In this document: piece by piece, positions 12,442-25,600 of the stretch
How positions within the stretch are numbered: position 1 is the first letter of the stretch
How the letters are laid out: each line of letters opens with the position of its first letter
Made by a program: the position numbers and the translations under genes
Assembly: GCF_014805685.1 (NCBI RefSeq)
Contig: NC_060886.1
Span: forward strand, 26,088,108-26,152,107
Length of the DNA: 64,000 bases
Source of the DNA: Silurus meridionalis
Lineage: Eukaryota; Chordata; Actinopteri; Siluriformes; Siluridae
Reading direction: 5' to 3'
The notes under the pieces: generated by a model
The model's input: the letters and a program-made list of their open reading frames with translations, nothing else
Databases searched by the model: none
What the model was told of the DNA's origin: nothing

Positions 12442-14009
12442 CAGTGCCTTGCGAAAGTATTCGGCCCCCTTGAACTTTGCGACCTTTTGCCACATTTAAG
12501 GCTTCAAACATAAAGATATAAAACTGTAATTTTTTGTGAAGAATCAACAACAAGTGGGACACAATCATGAAGTGAAACGAAATTTATTGGATATTTCAAA
12601 CTTTTTTAACAAATAAAAAACAGAAAAATTGGGCGTGCAAAATTATTCAGCCCCCTTAAGTTAATACTTTGTAGCGCCACCTTTTGCTGCGATTACAGCT
12701 GTAAGTCGCTTGGGGTATGTCTCTATCAGTTTTGCACATCAAGAGACTGAAATTTTTGCCCATTCCTCCTTGCAAAACAGCTCGAGCTCAGTGAGGTTGG
12801 ATGGAGAGCATTTGTGAACAGCAGTTTTCAGTTCTTTCCACAGATTCTCGATTGGATTCAGGTCTGGACTTTGACTTGGCCATTCTAACACCTGGATATG
12901 TTTATTTGTGAACCATTCCATTGTAGATTTTGCTTTATGTTTTGGATCATTGTCTTGTTGGAAGACAAATCTCCGTCCCAGTCTCAGGTCTTTTCCAGAA
13001 TTATCCTGTATTTGGCTCCATCCATCTTCCCATCAATTTTAACCATCTTCCCTGTCCCTGCTGAAAAAAACAAAATGCCCAAACCATGATGCTGCCACCA
13101 CCATGTTTGACAGTGGGGATGGTGTGTTCAGGGTGATAAGCTGTGTTACTTTTAAGCCAAACATAACGTTTTGCATTGTTGCCAAAAAGTTTGATTTTGG
13201 TTTCATCTGACCAGAGCACCTTCTTCCACATGTTTGGTGTGTCTCCCAGGTGGCTTGTGGCAAACTTTAAACGACACTTTTTATGGATATCTTTAAGAAA
13301 TGGCTTTCTTCTTGCCACTCTTCCATAAAGGCCAGATTTGTGCAGTATACGACTGATTGTTGTCCTATGGACAGAGTCTCCCACCTCAGCTGTAGATCTC
13401 TGCAGTTCATCCAGAGTGATCATGGGCCTCTTGGCTGCATCTCTGATCAGTCTTCTCCTTGTATGAGCTGAAAGTTTAGAGGGACGGCCAGGTCTTGGTA
13501 GATTTGCAGTGGTCTGATACTCCTTCCATTTCAATATTATCGCTTGCACAGTGCTCCTTGGGATGTTTAAAGCTTGGGAAATCTTTTTGTATCCAAATCC
13601 GGCTTTAAACTTCTTCATGATGCTCTCAGCGCTTTAAACGGACCTCTGAGACTATCACAATGCAGGTGCATTTATACGGAGACTTGATTACACACAGGTG
13701 GATTCTATTTATCATCATTAGTCATTTAGGTCAACATTGGATCATTCAGAGATCCTCACTGAACTTCTGGAGAGAGTTTGCTGCACTGAAAGTAAAGGGG
13801 CTGAATAATTTTGCACGCCCAATTTTTCAGTTTTTTATTTGTTAAAAAAGTTTGAAATATCCAATAAATTTCGTTCCACTTCATGATTGTGTCCCACTTG
13901 TTGTTGATTCTTCACAAAAAATTACAGTTTTATATCTTTATGTTTGAAGCCTGAAATGTGGCAAAAGGTCGCAAAGTTCAAGGGGGCCGAATACTTTCGC
14001 AAGGCACTG
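12442..14009 (-). mobile_element. Tc1-like DNA transposon, minus orientation
   Basis: A 1,568-bp element with inverted ends longer than 200 bp (left 'cagtgccttgcgaaag', right 'ctttcgcaaggcactg') flanked by TA at 12440-12441 and 14010-14011. Ends and transposase belong to a Tc1 family that is very common in teleosts; related Tc1 families have been reported as moving between teleosts and lampreys. The high similarity of the two ends suggests a fairly young insertion. It lies between med4 and the claudin cluster. Confidence 0.95.
12739..13618 (-). pseudogene. Tc1 transposase, nearly complete but broken
   Basis: Reads MKKFKAGFGYKKISQALNI from 13618 downward, then the paired-type DNA-binding half with PRPGRPSK, then WSDETKIKLFG with the first catalytic Asp. 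Near 13075 an indel in a T run shifts the frame (the HGGGSIMVW block is followed by an aberrant tail). Another small deletion lies near 12995. The last frame (12921-12739) carries [16 protein letters not shown] with the catalytic Glu; [11 protein letters not shown] with the second Asp lies just upstream of it. The N-terminus looks shorter than in typical members. Function lost in this copy is TA-targeted transposition. Confidence 0.92.
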
Positions 14010-14011
14010 TA

Positions 14012-14432
14012 AAATTCTTTGCATTATATTGCATACAAGTGATGGTTGATGAATTTATGTAATTCGCTGTATAACAAGAAACGGTACATCTGTTTATGAA
14101 CTTTGTCATGTTAACATTTAAAGGCTGACCAATTTGTTAATGTTGAACATATGATGTACTCAACCAAACAGCAAAGAAATGACAAAGCATTATCACAAGC
14201 TAAAAGAGTTCTTTTAATGACTAACCGCCAGTTCAGCCTCCATATATTTCTACACAGGTCCAGGTATTTCTCTTGCTTATTACAGTAAAATTTAGCTTGA
14301 CCAAGATGTCCACTGGTAAATAATCACTTTGTAACACATGTCTCTTTTGTAATTCCATCGCCTCGTTGGCATTTGGGAACATCTGATTTTGGATGATTTT
14401 GAAATCTTTCCTAAAAGAGTTTTGTTTAAACA
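14012..14432. other. 5' flank of cldn10 exon 1a
   Basis: Non-repetitive AT-rich sequence directly upstream of the alternative first exon. It probably holds the exon 1a promoter, but no TATA box or other decisive element was identified. Confidence 0.35.
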
Positions 14433-14646
14433 ATGTCATGCAAGCAAATTATGGCATTATTGGCTGGATTAATGGGCTTGGGTGCTACTATTGGTGCTAC
14501 TGTGTCTAACGAGTGGAAGAGCACGAGCAGAGCTTCATCTGTAATTACAGCCACCTGGGTTTTTCAAGGACTTTGGATGAGCTGTGCTGGAAATGCCATT
14601 GGAGCTGTGCATTGCAGGCAGCACCACACAATCTTCAAATTACAGG
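14433..14646 (+). CDS. cldn10: cldn10 alternative first coding exon, 10a type
   Basis: Encodes 71 residues plus one base, ending at a GTAAGC donor in phase 1, the phase needed to join exon 2 at 21529. The peptide is very close to mammalian claudin-10a exon 1: SNEWKSTSRASSVITATWV, then QGLWMSCAGNAIG and HCR. Claudin signature residues are W28, G46-L47-W48, C51 and C61. The basic residues R33 and R62, linked in the literature to the anion preference of claudin-10a, are conserved. Joined to the shared exons it gives a 236-residue four-membrane-span tight-junction protein. In mammals 10a and 10b arise from separate promoters; here exons 1a and 1b lie 5 kb apart, consistent with the same arrangement. 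Confidence 0.93.
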
Positions 14647-15559
14647 GTAAGCCCAAACCTGTCATGTATTATCCACTTAATATATCTGCAAATTAATCAT
14701 ATTTGTAGGAAAAACAAAAGACGTAACAGAATGTAAGGTGTAACTTAGTTGACACGAAATTTCCAAATATTATATTAAATATGTGAGAGTAATAATAAAG
14801 ATAGAAAAGGGAAAGAAACAGGATACTAATGACAATACAAATAATGTAAGGATTTGATAACGCCATCTTAATTGCTCATTTACAAATAGAATCACAATAG
14901 AAACTCAAAATCATTATTTTATTTTACAAAATGATATTAGAAAATGATCTGTGATAACATTATACATTTATTTATTTATTATTATTTATTTTTTTATTGA
15001 AACATTATACATTTTTATTGGAAATTACATTCTGACCAGCCACATTTAAATAAATAGGGTACATGTGATTTCAGCCTTTATTTTCTATTCTGCAAAATAT
15101 GATGATGACCTAATGATAAAGTCAAGATTGTATATTATCAGAATATTTGTTTAATTTTTTATTTTTTAATTTGGATATTTGCTGATCAACCATGAAGTTA
15201 AAAGCACTGACAGGTGAAGTAAATAACACTCATTATTTTGTGGTATGCAGTGGTTAATGACTACCAAAAGTGCCCCATGGAAGGACGAGGTATATTGTTA
15301 TACTCGAGGTACACTTATATTAATTTAAAACATCTGAATCAGAAGGGGTCTTACTGCCATGTGTGCTCACATACACATATAATTTGTTTTTGTTAACAAA
15401 AGCATCTAGGTACTTTAATGTTTAAATAAAAAAAGAAAATGAATGATTTGTTCACAATGTACAGTCAATATGCAGGATTTACAGATCAGTCAATTTACAG
15501 ATATGTGCAAGTGGAAAGTTCTGGTTCGTGAACCGTAACTGTATGGAGATGGATGATTC

Positions 15560-15602
15560 ACTGTTGCGACCCATAATAGGAGCAGCCGAAAGAAGAAGAA
15601 TG
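15560..15602 (+). repeat. Fragment of RTE/SINE 3' end
   Basis: 'gcgacccataataggagcagccgaaag' in two parts matches the terminal 35 bases of the RTE LINE at 36388-36420 and of the SINE at 32235-32270, including the trailing 'aagaagaag'. Only the tail is recognisable. Confidence 0.65.
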
Positions 15603-16320
15603 TTCTGTAATAATAAATGAAAAGTATATAGTGTATATTGTACATGTTCACATGTTACACTTGAATGTGCTTGCATATATTGCACTTACTGGGGTAAGTT
15701 TAATTGTTCATGTGGTGAATTGCTTGGGGGGAAAATCTGTTCCTTTGGCTTGTAGTTCTTGTGAATGGTTTTCGGTAGTGCCGGCCAGAGGGCAGCAGTA
15801 TTTAACATTTCCCAAATCAGTTGGCTGCAAAACAAGGCTCACAATGGTATATTTGTTTAATACTTGCTTCTAAGCAGCCTGAAGAAAGTTATCTAGCTGT
15901 ATCTAGGCCCATGAGATCATGGTAATGAAGGTGGAGCAATCTGCTCTCTGCAGCTGCTGGGTAGCGCAACATGATGTGAATGATATAACAAAGCATGACT
16001 AAGCCAGCATCTGTACTGCACATCTGTACACTCTGAGGAAAGCAGAATCAGGCTTTCACAGATATGGTAGTAGTTTTATGTCCTCAATTTCAATGAATCA
16101 TATATGAAAAATGCATTGTCTGCATCTTCATGCTCAAACAAAGCCAAGTAAAGCCTCTGCCTGTTCTATCAATCCATCCTGCCATGGATACTTTTCCTAT
16201 AACAACAGTAGTGTTTCTAACATAATTAAATATTGGAAACCTCTGAGCAAAAGAAAACTGATCCTCAAAAGGGGTAAAAGGGAAATTAGCTATGTGTGAA
16301 AGAAAGACTGGAAAGAGCAG

Positions 16321-16322
16321 GT

Positions 16323-16407
<85 letters not shown>
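16321..16407. repeat. Compound (GT)n(GA)n microsatellite
   Basis: About 13 GT units run directly into about 30 GA units within the interval between cldn10 exons 1a and 1b. Confidence 0.97.
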
Positions 16408-16410
<3 letters not shown>

Positions 16411-18426
16411 CCTCACAGTTTCAAATAAACTGTTAAGTTGGCAGTGTTTTTGGGCTATAGGTCTGCTGCATAATGAAACGATTAGATTGTACACATTTAA
16501 CTATAAATTAGCAGAAAGAATGTGTCTGTAGACTTCTGTTTTAATTCTGCTGCTAATATAATTTCCATTTACAATAGAGTAGTGAGTTTTAAAAGCAGCC
16601 ATGCATGAACAAGCCGTGACACTACCTGAACTGCGCTTATCAAAACAGTTTATATGTTTTGGATTATGGCCTTTCAGGTTCATTTCAGTTAAAAAAAACT
16701 TTGGAGAAGTATCTTTATATGTATTCATATATTTTTCAATGTTGGATGTGATGATATTCAATATATGGTTATAGAAATACTCGTGTACTTTATTCAATAT
16801 GCACAAATCTTGTGCTAAAACTGGGATTAAAACCCACATATTAATTTGGAGAATGAAACCCATCTTTCAACCAGGGTAACATCTGAACATCTAGAGGCTG
16901 TCAGATTTGACAAATCAGTTAACCTGACCCAGATGAACACTTTTTTCATTTTTGTACACTTATTGACAAAAACACTAAGACTCAATAAACTGACATTTTA
17001 ACTATTTAACTTTTCTGGCAAATGCTTTTATTTAATGCAGTCAGAGTGCAAACAAAAAGTTAAGAATTTACCATTTGTTAAAAAAATTGTTTACTACATA
17101 ATGTAAAATGCATAATAAAAGCTTTGTTCTTAATGTGTTTTATTTAATATTAGCATACTAGGTCTTAATAAAGAGAGCAGCACTCCTGTGTGGAATGAGA
17201 CCTAAACAACAAAACCCCTATTTAGAGAGAAGAGTCCCCTTTAAGTAGGAGAATGGTCAGAATCTTGAGTCTGGTGCTTTAGACCACTTAACCATCTGTA
17301 GATATAGCTGCTTGTTTTCCCCGCCTCTTCACATATTCATCCTGCCTATCTTCATCTTCAAGGATGCAGAGAGAGAGTCTATGCCAGACTCTCTTCACAG
17401 AGCAGTAAGGACAAGAAATGTCTTTAGTTGGGCAGTAAGGAAGAGTGAATTATATAACAGGGGAGGGAGACTGGAAGATGGTTGTTATAAGTTCACCTGG
17501 CCTCTCCATAAAAAATAGTGTCAAAGCACTAATAGCTCTTACCAGAGTTCCTCTCCAGGGGGGGCTACAGTCTCAGCAAAAAATATTTTCTGCTCTATGC
17601 ATTGCGAGGTTTTCTGTTCATTTTATTAAGATATATAATTTTAATGAGCCACATTATACTTTAGCAAATGTGTGTTGAAAAAAGGTTTTGTTGACTTTAT
17701 CCCAAAGGTGTTCAGTGGGGTTGAAGTCAAGCAGTCACTGTGTTCCACAAAGAAATAATGTCTTTTATGGAAATGTATGGCTCACTTTTGTTCTCTTTGT
17801 TGTAGTGGATTGGGTTTAAATCACTTAGTGCTAGTAAAGAGAAATCTTAATGCTATATCATACAAGTGTACCTCATGCAATACTCCCATACTCTCAGTGT
17901 TATTTAAAATGGCACTAGACTACATTTCTCATAAGCCACACATAATTGGATCATGTTACATGACTGTTTAGCATTTGTCTCACATTCTCTCTTGTGCCTC
18001 TTCTAAAATCTTTGGGGAGGGGCTCCTATCCTGGCTAGAGTCATCTTCCACATTCCCAGCCCATGTGGGAAGTTTCTCTGCTTCCTCACTCCACTGAACC
18101 CATTCGGTTACCACATATTCTGCAGAGGACACTATGAGTGACATCTCAAGTAACTGCACCATGGTGTCTTCTTGATACTATTAGCGTGATCGAATAACTA
18201 TCATTACTTTTTTTTAAATAGTTTTCAATCTATGTCTATGTCTATGTTTGTTTGTTTTTTTTCCATTAGACTTACATTTCTGTGTAAATGTGTCTATTGT
18301 TTAATTGAAACTTCCAGCTACTTTCACTCCACCTATTTCTGTACTGTGTCAATTGAGCATCTGTTTTCTTTTATCTATAGGTGGCAATGATGAACAGATT
18401 TATAGTTTTGATTCATGCATGTTTAT

Positions 18427-18900
18427 GTTCAATTCATTTCAATTCATTTTTATTTGTATAGCGCTTTTAAAAATGAACATTGTCTCAAAGCAGCTTTACA
18501 CAGACAATGTGGTAATAAAGAATGAATAAGATGTTCTTTATAATTGTGTAAGTTTGTCCCTGATGATTGAGCCTGTGGCGACTGTGGCAAGGAAAAACTC
18601 CCCGAGATGGCATAAGGAAGAAACCTTGAGAGGAACCAGACTCAAGAGGAAACCCATCCTCATCTGGGTTGCACCGAATGTCCATTTATTACGGATAAAC
18701 GATGTTGCGGGGTACAGTGATGGTGATCAGAAGAAAACTGTAGTCCTGAGTCAGTGTAGCAGACTGTTAACTACATTAACTACAGTCCAAATCTATTCTC
18801 AAATTTCCCGTTCTAACTCCGTAATTTCATGGAACCCCAGGGCATTGATGAGAAACCGTCCCCAGCTGCACAGAGTGGCCTCCAATCAAGGAGAACACCA
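18427..18900 (-). repeat. Dispersed retroposon tail, copy C
   Basis: Same repeat family as copies A, B, D and E, with the 'caattcatttcaattc' tail at 18428 and the 'gtggcaaggaaaaactcccc' block at 18582. The longest copy in the window; the match to copy B continues to about 18900. Confidence 0.75.
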
Positions 18901-19618
18901 TCCAGAAGCAGGCCAGGACAAAGTGGGCAGATTCGAGGAGGGGAGAGGGGCAGGAAGAGTGGTCACTGGAACTTCAGGAACATGTTTAACTCGACCAAGA
19001 GAGCGAGAGAGAGAAGAGAAGGAGTATGTGCTGTCCCCAGAAAGCTGGCTGGAAGAACATATTATTAGTCTTATGTTTTAAAGAAATAATCTTTAAGAAA
19101 TTCCATGTAGGAAATTTTATGTATTCAACTTCTATTATATACATGAGGTGTGGTCTAAAGAACCACACAAGAGTCTAACAAAAATCTCTATTTGTTCTGG
19201 TTTAGTTTAAAAAAAAAGGGAAATAGTTATTATTCAAGAAATTTGTTTTTACCTGGTGAATACTATAAATAGGTTTTTCATAAGTTATACATGTGTAATC
19301 AGTTTTTAAATTAAAAAGTGAGTCTTGTTTATTAAAAAACATTTGACTGTGTGTAAACAAAAAAATAAAACACACTTTAACAGTCTATTAGCTATAAGCA
19401 GCTGTAGGACCAATTTGCATACCATGGTCACACAATGTCCTAAAGACCGATTTGTTGAAAATCTGTGACGAGTGGTGGCCAAAACCCTCCCTAAAGAGCA
19501 GCCAATGTATGACTCAGGTACACTTACATTATTTAACCTGGGTTATCCTGGATTACCTGTGTGAGGACCTGTTTTGTACGCAAACAGACTTTGACAAAAT
19601 AACTATTATAAAATAACA

Positions 19619-22600
19619 ATGGGTAAAATGGTCACAGAAATATCAGCATTTCTTGTAGCCACAGCTGGATGGGTGCTGGTGTCTTCCACTTTACCAACAG
19701 ACTACTGGAAAGTGTCTTCAAATGATGGCACAGTAATTACTACAGCTACCTTCTGGTGTAACCTCTGGAAGATTTGCGTGACCGATTCTACTGGAGTTTC
19801 CAACTGCAAAGACTTTCCTTCCATGCTCGCGTTAGACGGTTAGCCAGCTCTTTTCACTGAAATACTTTCTCATATAAGTGAAAGAGAGATAGTATATGTT
19901 AGTCAAAGAGTAACAGAGAATGTTTCTTCTAGAATGACAAAGAAACTTAAATAAAATTTAACACAAAAGTGTAAAAAATAACCAAATGAAGGTAAAAATG
20001 AATGAGAAGATGAGTGCAGTTAAAAGTAGAAATGATCAGTCATGTTGTCATGTATTGCTTAGTTTAGTTTTTTTTTTTAAGGTCAACTGTGATGCCTGTT
20101 AACTAATGAACATCATTTTCCAGCTGGAAAACCTGATTTAATGTACACTCATGAGAAATGACCCATGTTGATTCTCTTTTTAAAGGATGGCTTTAAATGA
20201 TACAGGTTCAAAGTAGATGTGGAGAAATGAAGGGTGTAAAGACTTAAAACAAATGTTCAAACATGGCTTGTTATCTGCCAAACCTTAATTACATTATTAT
20301 AGCATGTTTAATCAGGCATACATTGCTCAGTTTTACATTGCTTTACTACTGTGGTATGTGTATTTAAAAAAAAAATACTGGTAAATATAAAGAGTGCACA
20401 CAATACTGTAGACTTTACCTTTAAGTTTTCATGAAACAAAACAAAATATAAAAAGCAATTCCCACCCTATTCTAACCCATTTACCTAAAATAATGTTCAA
20501 GGATTTCTGCATTTCGGTTTGTGTTTAACAAGGCTGAAGATAAGAAAAAGGGGTTTTCAAATGGGCAGTGAGAAATAGTTTGCCTGCTGATGCATATCTC
20601 ATTAAATTCAGAATTGTTACACCCAATGCACAAGAGTGTGAATGCATGACTTTCAAGTTTCTTTTAATCCTTTTTAAAGGCATAATTAGCTTTTCTGTTT
20701 CTTCTCCATTACAGTTGGTTAATGTTTTATGAACAAGAAACAAATATTAAAAATAAAGCAACACTCAGACCTTTATGTCCTTCAAGGAAACCCCACTGGG
20801 ACACAAAAACTCTGCACAGATCGTGATGTACTAATGTTGAGTAATTAATTGCAGTTGGAATTTGTTGGTATCAAAGGCATTATGTCTTTGGGTTGTCTGT
20901 CTATTTATGTATATCTGTGCATTTGTCGAAGATTCATGTTAGTGTAATATCTCAAAGATATGGAATTATTACTAATGCAAACAGGGTCATGGTCACAAGA
21001 GGTTTCAAATTTTTGCAAATGTCTGAAATGTTTATCTTTAATGGTTTTCAGGTTTGTCATATAGAGATGCTACATACTATACACTTTTATTTGCAGGAAC
21101 TGAAGACACAAGATTCTGCCTTTATGCACATTTTGTCCTCCTGTCTGTCATTTTGTCGTCCTGTCACAGCCCTCCTGTCTGACTGGGATCCTCATTAAGA
21201 TAATATCTTAATGTTTGTAGGATTTATATGAAATTAACTTTCTAACCAGCACATAATTTGGTTATGTTTGGGAATCAATACAATAGGATTATACAAAACC
21301 AGTTGCTATACTACATTGGCTGATTGCATGTTATTCTTGCCTGCATATTATAGAATTCATCTAAACATTTACTAGATAGCAGTCTGTTGCATATGTTAAA
21401 TGTGATACCCTCCAAACATCAATTTTCTGACTTTGCCATTATTTATGTCATTATTATTTACATTTTGCATGCATTAACTACAATAATTTCATATTTGAAA
21501 ATACAAATATGTAACTATTTTGTGAAAGGTTACATCCAGGTGTGCAGAGGACTGATGATCTCAGCTGTGTGTCTTGGTTTCTTTGCAACTGCCTGTGCTC
21601 TGGTGGGAATGAAGTGTACCAAAATTGGAGGAAGTGATCAACTTAAAGCTCGAATTGCATGCTTTTCTGGACTTCAGTATTTTCTTGGTGGTGTGTAAAC
21701 TTTTCTTTGAGCCAGCTGTGTTTGCAATGTGCTTGCAATGATGAATGAAACTCTGCTCAGGTAAACCAAACTTATTATAATTGCAGGTCTCTGCTCTTTG
21801 ACTGCCTGCTCTCTGTATGCCAACAGGATCATGTCTGAATTTTTTGACCCCATGTTTGTGGACCAGAAGTATGTTCCTGATAATTTGACACAACATATAA
21901 AGATGTAACGAGTTTATTTGAGGTCAAACAGATGATTTGAGATCAACTGCTTTGTATCTTCTCAGGTATGAATTGGGGGCAGCATTATTCATAGGTTGGG
22001 CAGGATCTGCCCTGTGCATTCTGGGAGGGATTGTTTTCTTCTCATCACTGTTTGATGGTAATAGCAAAAGGTAATATGGAGAGACAAACAAATGTCCCCT
22101 ATTGGTGAAACATGAAAACCTTACATTTGACAGGTTAACTTCTGATAACCGTATACATTTTCTGCACACAAATCAACTTATATATCTGTGGTTTCGTACT
22201 GTAGTATTACTTCTAACACAACACAATGTTGTCATTTTACAGAAAGTGTCATGTCAGAAACAGGAAGTACTTTTCTATTTTAAAGTATAAATTATTATTT
22301 AATTATTTAAGTGTTATGTTAATGTTTTCACACATTTAAAAATTTTTGAAAACACAATCATCAGACTCAATGCTACTATTCCTTGAACATTCTATTGTAA
22401 TTGATGATTTATCAGATTTTATGACTTGTAAACAAAATTGCATTGAATCTGTAAAAGCACCTAATGATTATGTTTAAGATAAATTACAACCCAGTTCAAT
22501 GGATTTTGCTATAGACTAAAGGCATTTGGTGTTAAAATCAAAACATGAATATGAGTCTGCTTTATTTTTCTGATAGATACATCTAGATGTGTTGAATAAC

Positions 22601-25600
22601 TTGGCACCTTCAGCTGCAGACCACCCAATATCTCCAGCATGTTTTGCAGATTTTTATCATAAGCAGATCCTTTATCATGAGCGGATAGTTTTTATCTTTA
22701 CATTTTGCCATTTCCATCATGTTGTTAGAGGTTAGTGTTGGTATCAGAACTTATTTAATTTGATGATGAGTGGTTTTCATCTTGTGGGATGGTCTCTATT
22801 TTTCTGTTATGAACAAATAAAGTATTTACATTTGAAACATGTTTAGAATTGAACCAGTAACAGATATCAACTGCTATTAATTGTTTAAACATTCGCTTGC
22901 GCACAGTGCCATGGTTCTAAGTTGTTTAACACTTGATGCAGATGTAATAATCAGAAATTTGAAGCTCAAATTCCAATCTATATTCATCTTTTGATATAAA
23001 AAACAAAACAATTAATAACGCAAAGAAAACATAGAACTGGACAATGAAATAGTATCGGAGAAAACGACCCTAGGTTACGTATGTAACTCTAGTTCCCTGA
23101 GGGAAAGAAACGCTGTGTCAAAGCGCTTTGGGAACACGCCCAAGTGTTCATGCTCTGAAAGAATGCATGTAATCATTAAAAAATTGGACGCTGGCCGTCA
23201 CCGGTGGGTTGACGTTACAAACCAGAAGTATAAAACGCATATGAGTGAGGGCAGCAGCAGCCTCTGTAAGGGAGAAGGAAGCACTGCAGGGATGCCAGAG
23301 GTGTGGCACAGAGACGCAGTGTCTCGTTCCCTCAGGGAACTATGGTTACATACATAACCTAGAGACGTTCCATTTCAGGAACTCAAGCTGCGTCGAAACG
23401 CTTTGGGAATGAGTGTCCAATCACGCCAGACTGACCAGTCCATGCCTAGTGTGTGTCTGTCAACTCAGCTAGAGGAGGACTGAGGGGCCAGGAGTGGCAC
23501 TGCAGTCTAGGTTTTAAAACCACACAAAGGTCAGCGGGGTGGACCAACTCGTAGTGTTACATATGTCTTGGAGGGGAACTCCAGAGGACCAAGATTTTGA
23601 GGCAGCCACACTCCGGGTGGAGTGAGCTCTGACTCCGAAGCGGGGAGACCAGAGGACTCATAAGATGATGTGATAACATCAACAATCCACCTGCTCAGAG
23701 TCTGCTTATTAGCAGGATGGCCTCTCTTGGAAGGGCTGTAGCAGATGAGCAGCTGATCGGTTCTTCTCCAAGGATTCGTCTTGTGGACGTAGGTGTTGAG
23801 TGCCTGCACCAGACAGAGCCGGTTCAGTTTCTCCTGGTCTGGGGCCTAGAAAGGAGGAGGATAGAATAATCTTACGGGTCATAAGACACCCGAGGGCACC
23901 TTGGGGATGTAACCTGTACAGGGGTACAGGAAGGCACTAGCCATACCTGGGGTAAACTCCAGGAAGAAGGGGGCCATGGTAAGGGCCTACAGGTCCCCTA
24001 CTCTTTTGATAGAGCAGATGGCTAACAAGAACATGGTCTTAATTGAAAGGTGCCTCGGTTAGAGGTTTAAAACGATGGCCAGGTGCCGCGGAGAAAACGC
24101 TTTACAATCGGGTCTCTGCCCAGAGATTGCCCGGCCACAGTGGCGTGATAAGCTGAAATGGCGGACGCGTAGACTAGTGTGGACTTAGCCAACCCCTTGG
24201 TGAACTGTCCCTGAAAAAAATCCAGCACTGAACCAAACGGGCAGTCAACTGGATCCAGCTGGTGGTGCTCACACCACGAGCAGAAAAGACGCCACTTGGC
24301 GGATACAACCTCCTTGTAGAGGGAGCTCTGGAGTGGAGAATGGTCTCTACCATCTCATTGGAGAGACCAAAACCTTGGAGCTGTGCCCCCTCAGGGTCCC
24401 TGAGGGGGCCGGGACAGGGCGGGCAAAAAATAGAGTGGTGCAGCGCACCCCTTCATCGTCGGATCCCCAGAAAGTCCTGTGTCATGACCTTTTCTTGAAG
24501 CCTTTCTGTTGAAGATGACAGTCCTCAGATCTGTCACGTCACGGGTGCCATGCAGGATCCTTCAAAGGGGGCGAGCGAGTCACAACGCTACATTTGGAAC
24601 ATCGACACCTGTTTCTTATTCTCCTGAAACCTTTCAACCACTGAGCTTACAGAGGAGAGATCTCTGACAGAGTGTGCCACAGGTGCCTTTGTGTGGACAC
24701 CAGGGCAGCCATAGACCGCCCAATGGCCCTAGCAGTCTCTTTAGTGGCTTTGAGAGCCAGATCCGCACAGTAAAGCTTATGAATAAGCTTATCTGCCCGG
24801 GGCACCTCCCACATCCAACTCATGCAGCATGTCAGCCTGATATGCCTGCAACACCGTCATGGTGTGCAGGAATGCAGCGGCTTGACCTGCCGAAGCATAG
24901 ACTTTACACACAAGTGCTGATGTATTGCGTAGGGGCTTCGTGGGTAATGTCGGGGTCTTAAGAAAGGAGGCGATTCCGGGAAAGAGATAGGTGGCAAGTG
25001 TCTCTTCAACCCACGGCATCGCCTCATAACCATGTTCTTTCCACCCCATAATGTGGGAATACACAGTAGAACTGGGGGTGAAGGGGAAAAAAGCAGAAGA
25101 AGGCTTAACCCATGACCTGGACACCTCGGTGTGCAGGTCAGGAGAAAAGGGAAGACACCAACGCGAAGGTTGTGACATGGGTGTTAGAAAGCGTTCATCT
25201 AATTTACTAGATGAAAGCACTTTCTGCTCATGAACCGGCCAAGTAATATCGAGCTTGGCAACGCCACGCGTTACAACTTCTGTAAGCTCCTCGGCTTTCC
25301 TGACTCTGCATGCTTCGCTCCCAAGCAAGCAACACACAAGCTGTGCATTTTTTGCTTGCTTTAAATTTTTTTTCTTTTTTCTTTTTCTTTTTTGACAAAC
25401 AATATGACACCCACCGGTGACAGCCAGTGTCCAATTATTGACTGATTACACACATTATTTCAGAGCTTGAACACTCTGGCACATTCCCAAAGTGTTTTGA
25501 CGCAGCTCGAGTTCCTATAAGGGAACTATATTATGACTCCAAAAAGGTTTATAAAAAATAAGCACATTACCAATGTGGAAGTAATATAATATTCATATTA

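Larger units (their letters stand above)
14700..19618. other. Interval between cldn10 exons 1a and 1b
   Basis: Holds a fragment of the RTE/SINE 3' end (15563-15600, 'ataggagcagccgaaag'), a compound GT/GA microsatellite (16321-16407) and dispersed repeat copy C (18427-18900). A Pro/Glu/Ser-rich open frame on the minus strand (18162-17980) is unrecognised. No further claudin exon was found here. Confidence 0.5.
23070..25528 (-). mobile_element. DIRS-like tyrosine-recombinase retrotransposon, deleted copy
   Basis: About 2.46 kb in cldn10 intron 4. The outer ends are inverted repeats of about 130 bp (23094-23230 against the complement of 25385-25510). Next to the lower end, 23321-23410 first complements the lower outer end ('ggttacgtatgtaac' versus 'ggttacatacataacc') and then complements the upper outer end ('gctgcgtcgaaacgctttg'). 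That is the internal complementary region that defines DIRS elements, which replicate through a circular intermediate. A gag-like remnant and a recombinase remnant are on the minus strand; no reverse transcriptase was recognised between them. Confidence 0.85.

Noticed and set aside
16090..16494. Minus-strand frame with a long SLSLSL run
   Set aside because: Created by the GA/GT compound microsatellite.
17980..18162. A 60-residue acidic frame on the minus strand
   Set aside because: Composition looks protein-like, but no family, splice context or second piece supports it.
24789..25337. A 182-residue host gene inside the cldn10 intron, minus strand
   Set aside because: Its blocks match DIRS gag-like proteins and it sits between DIRS inverted ends.
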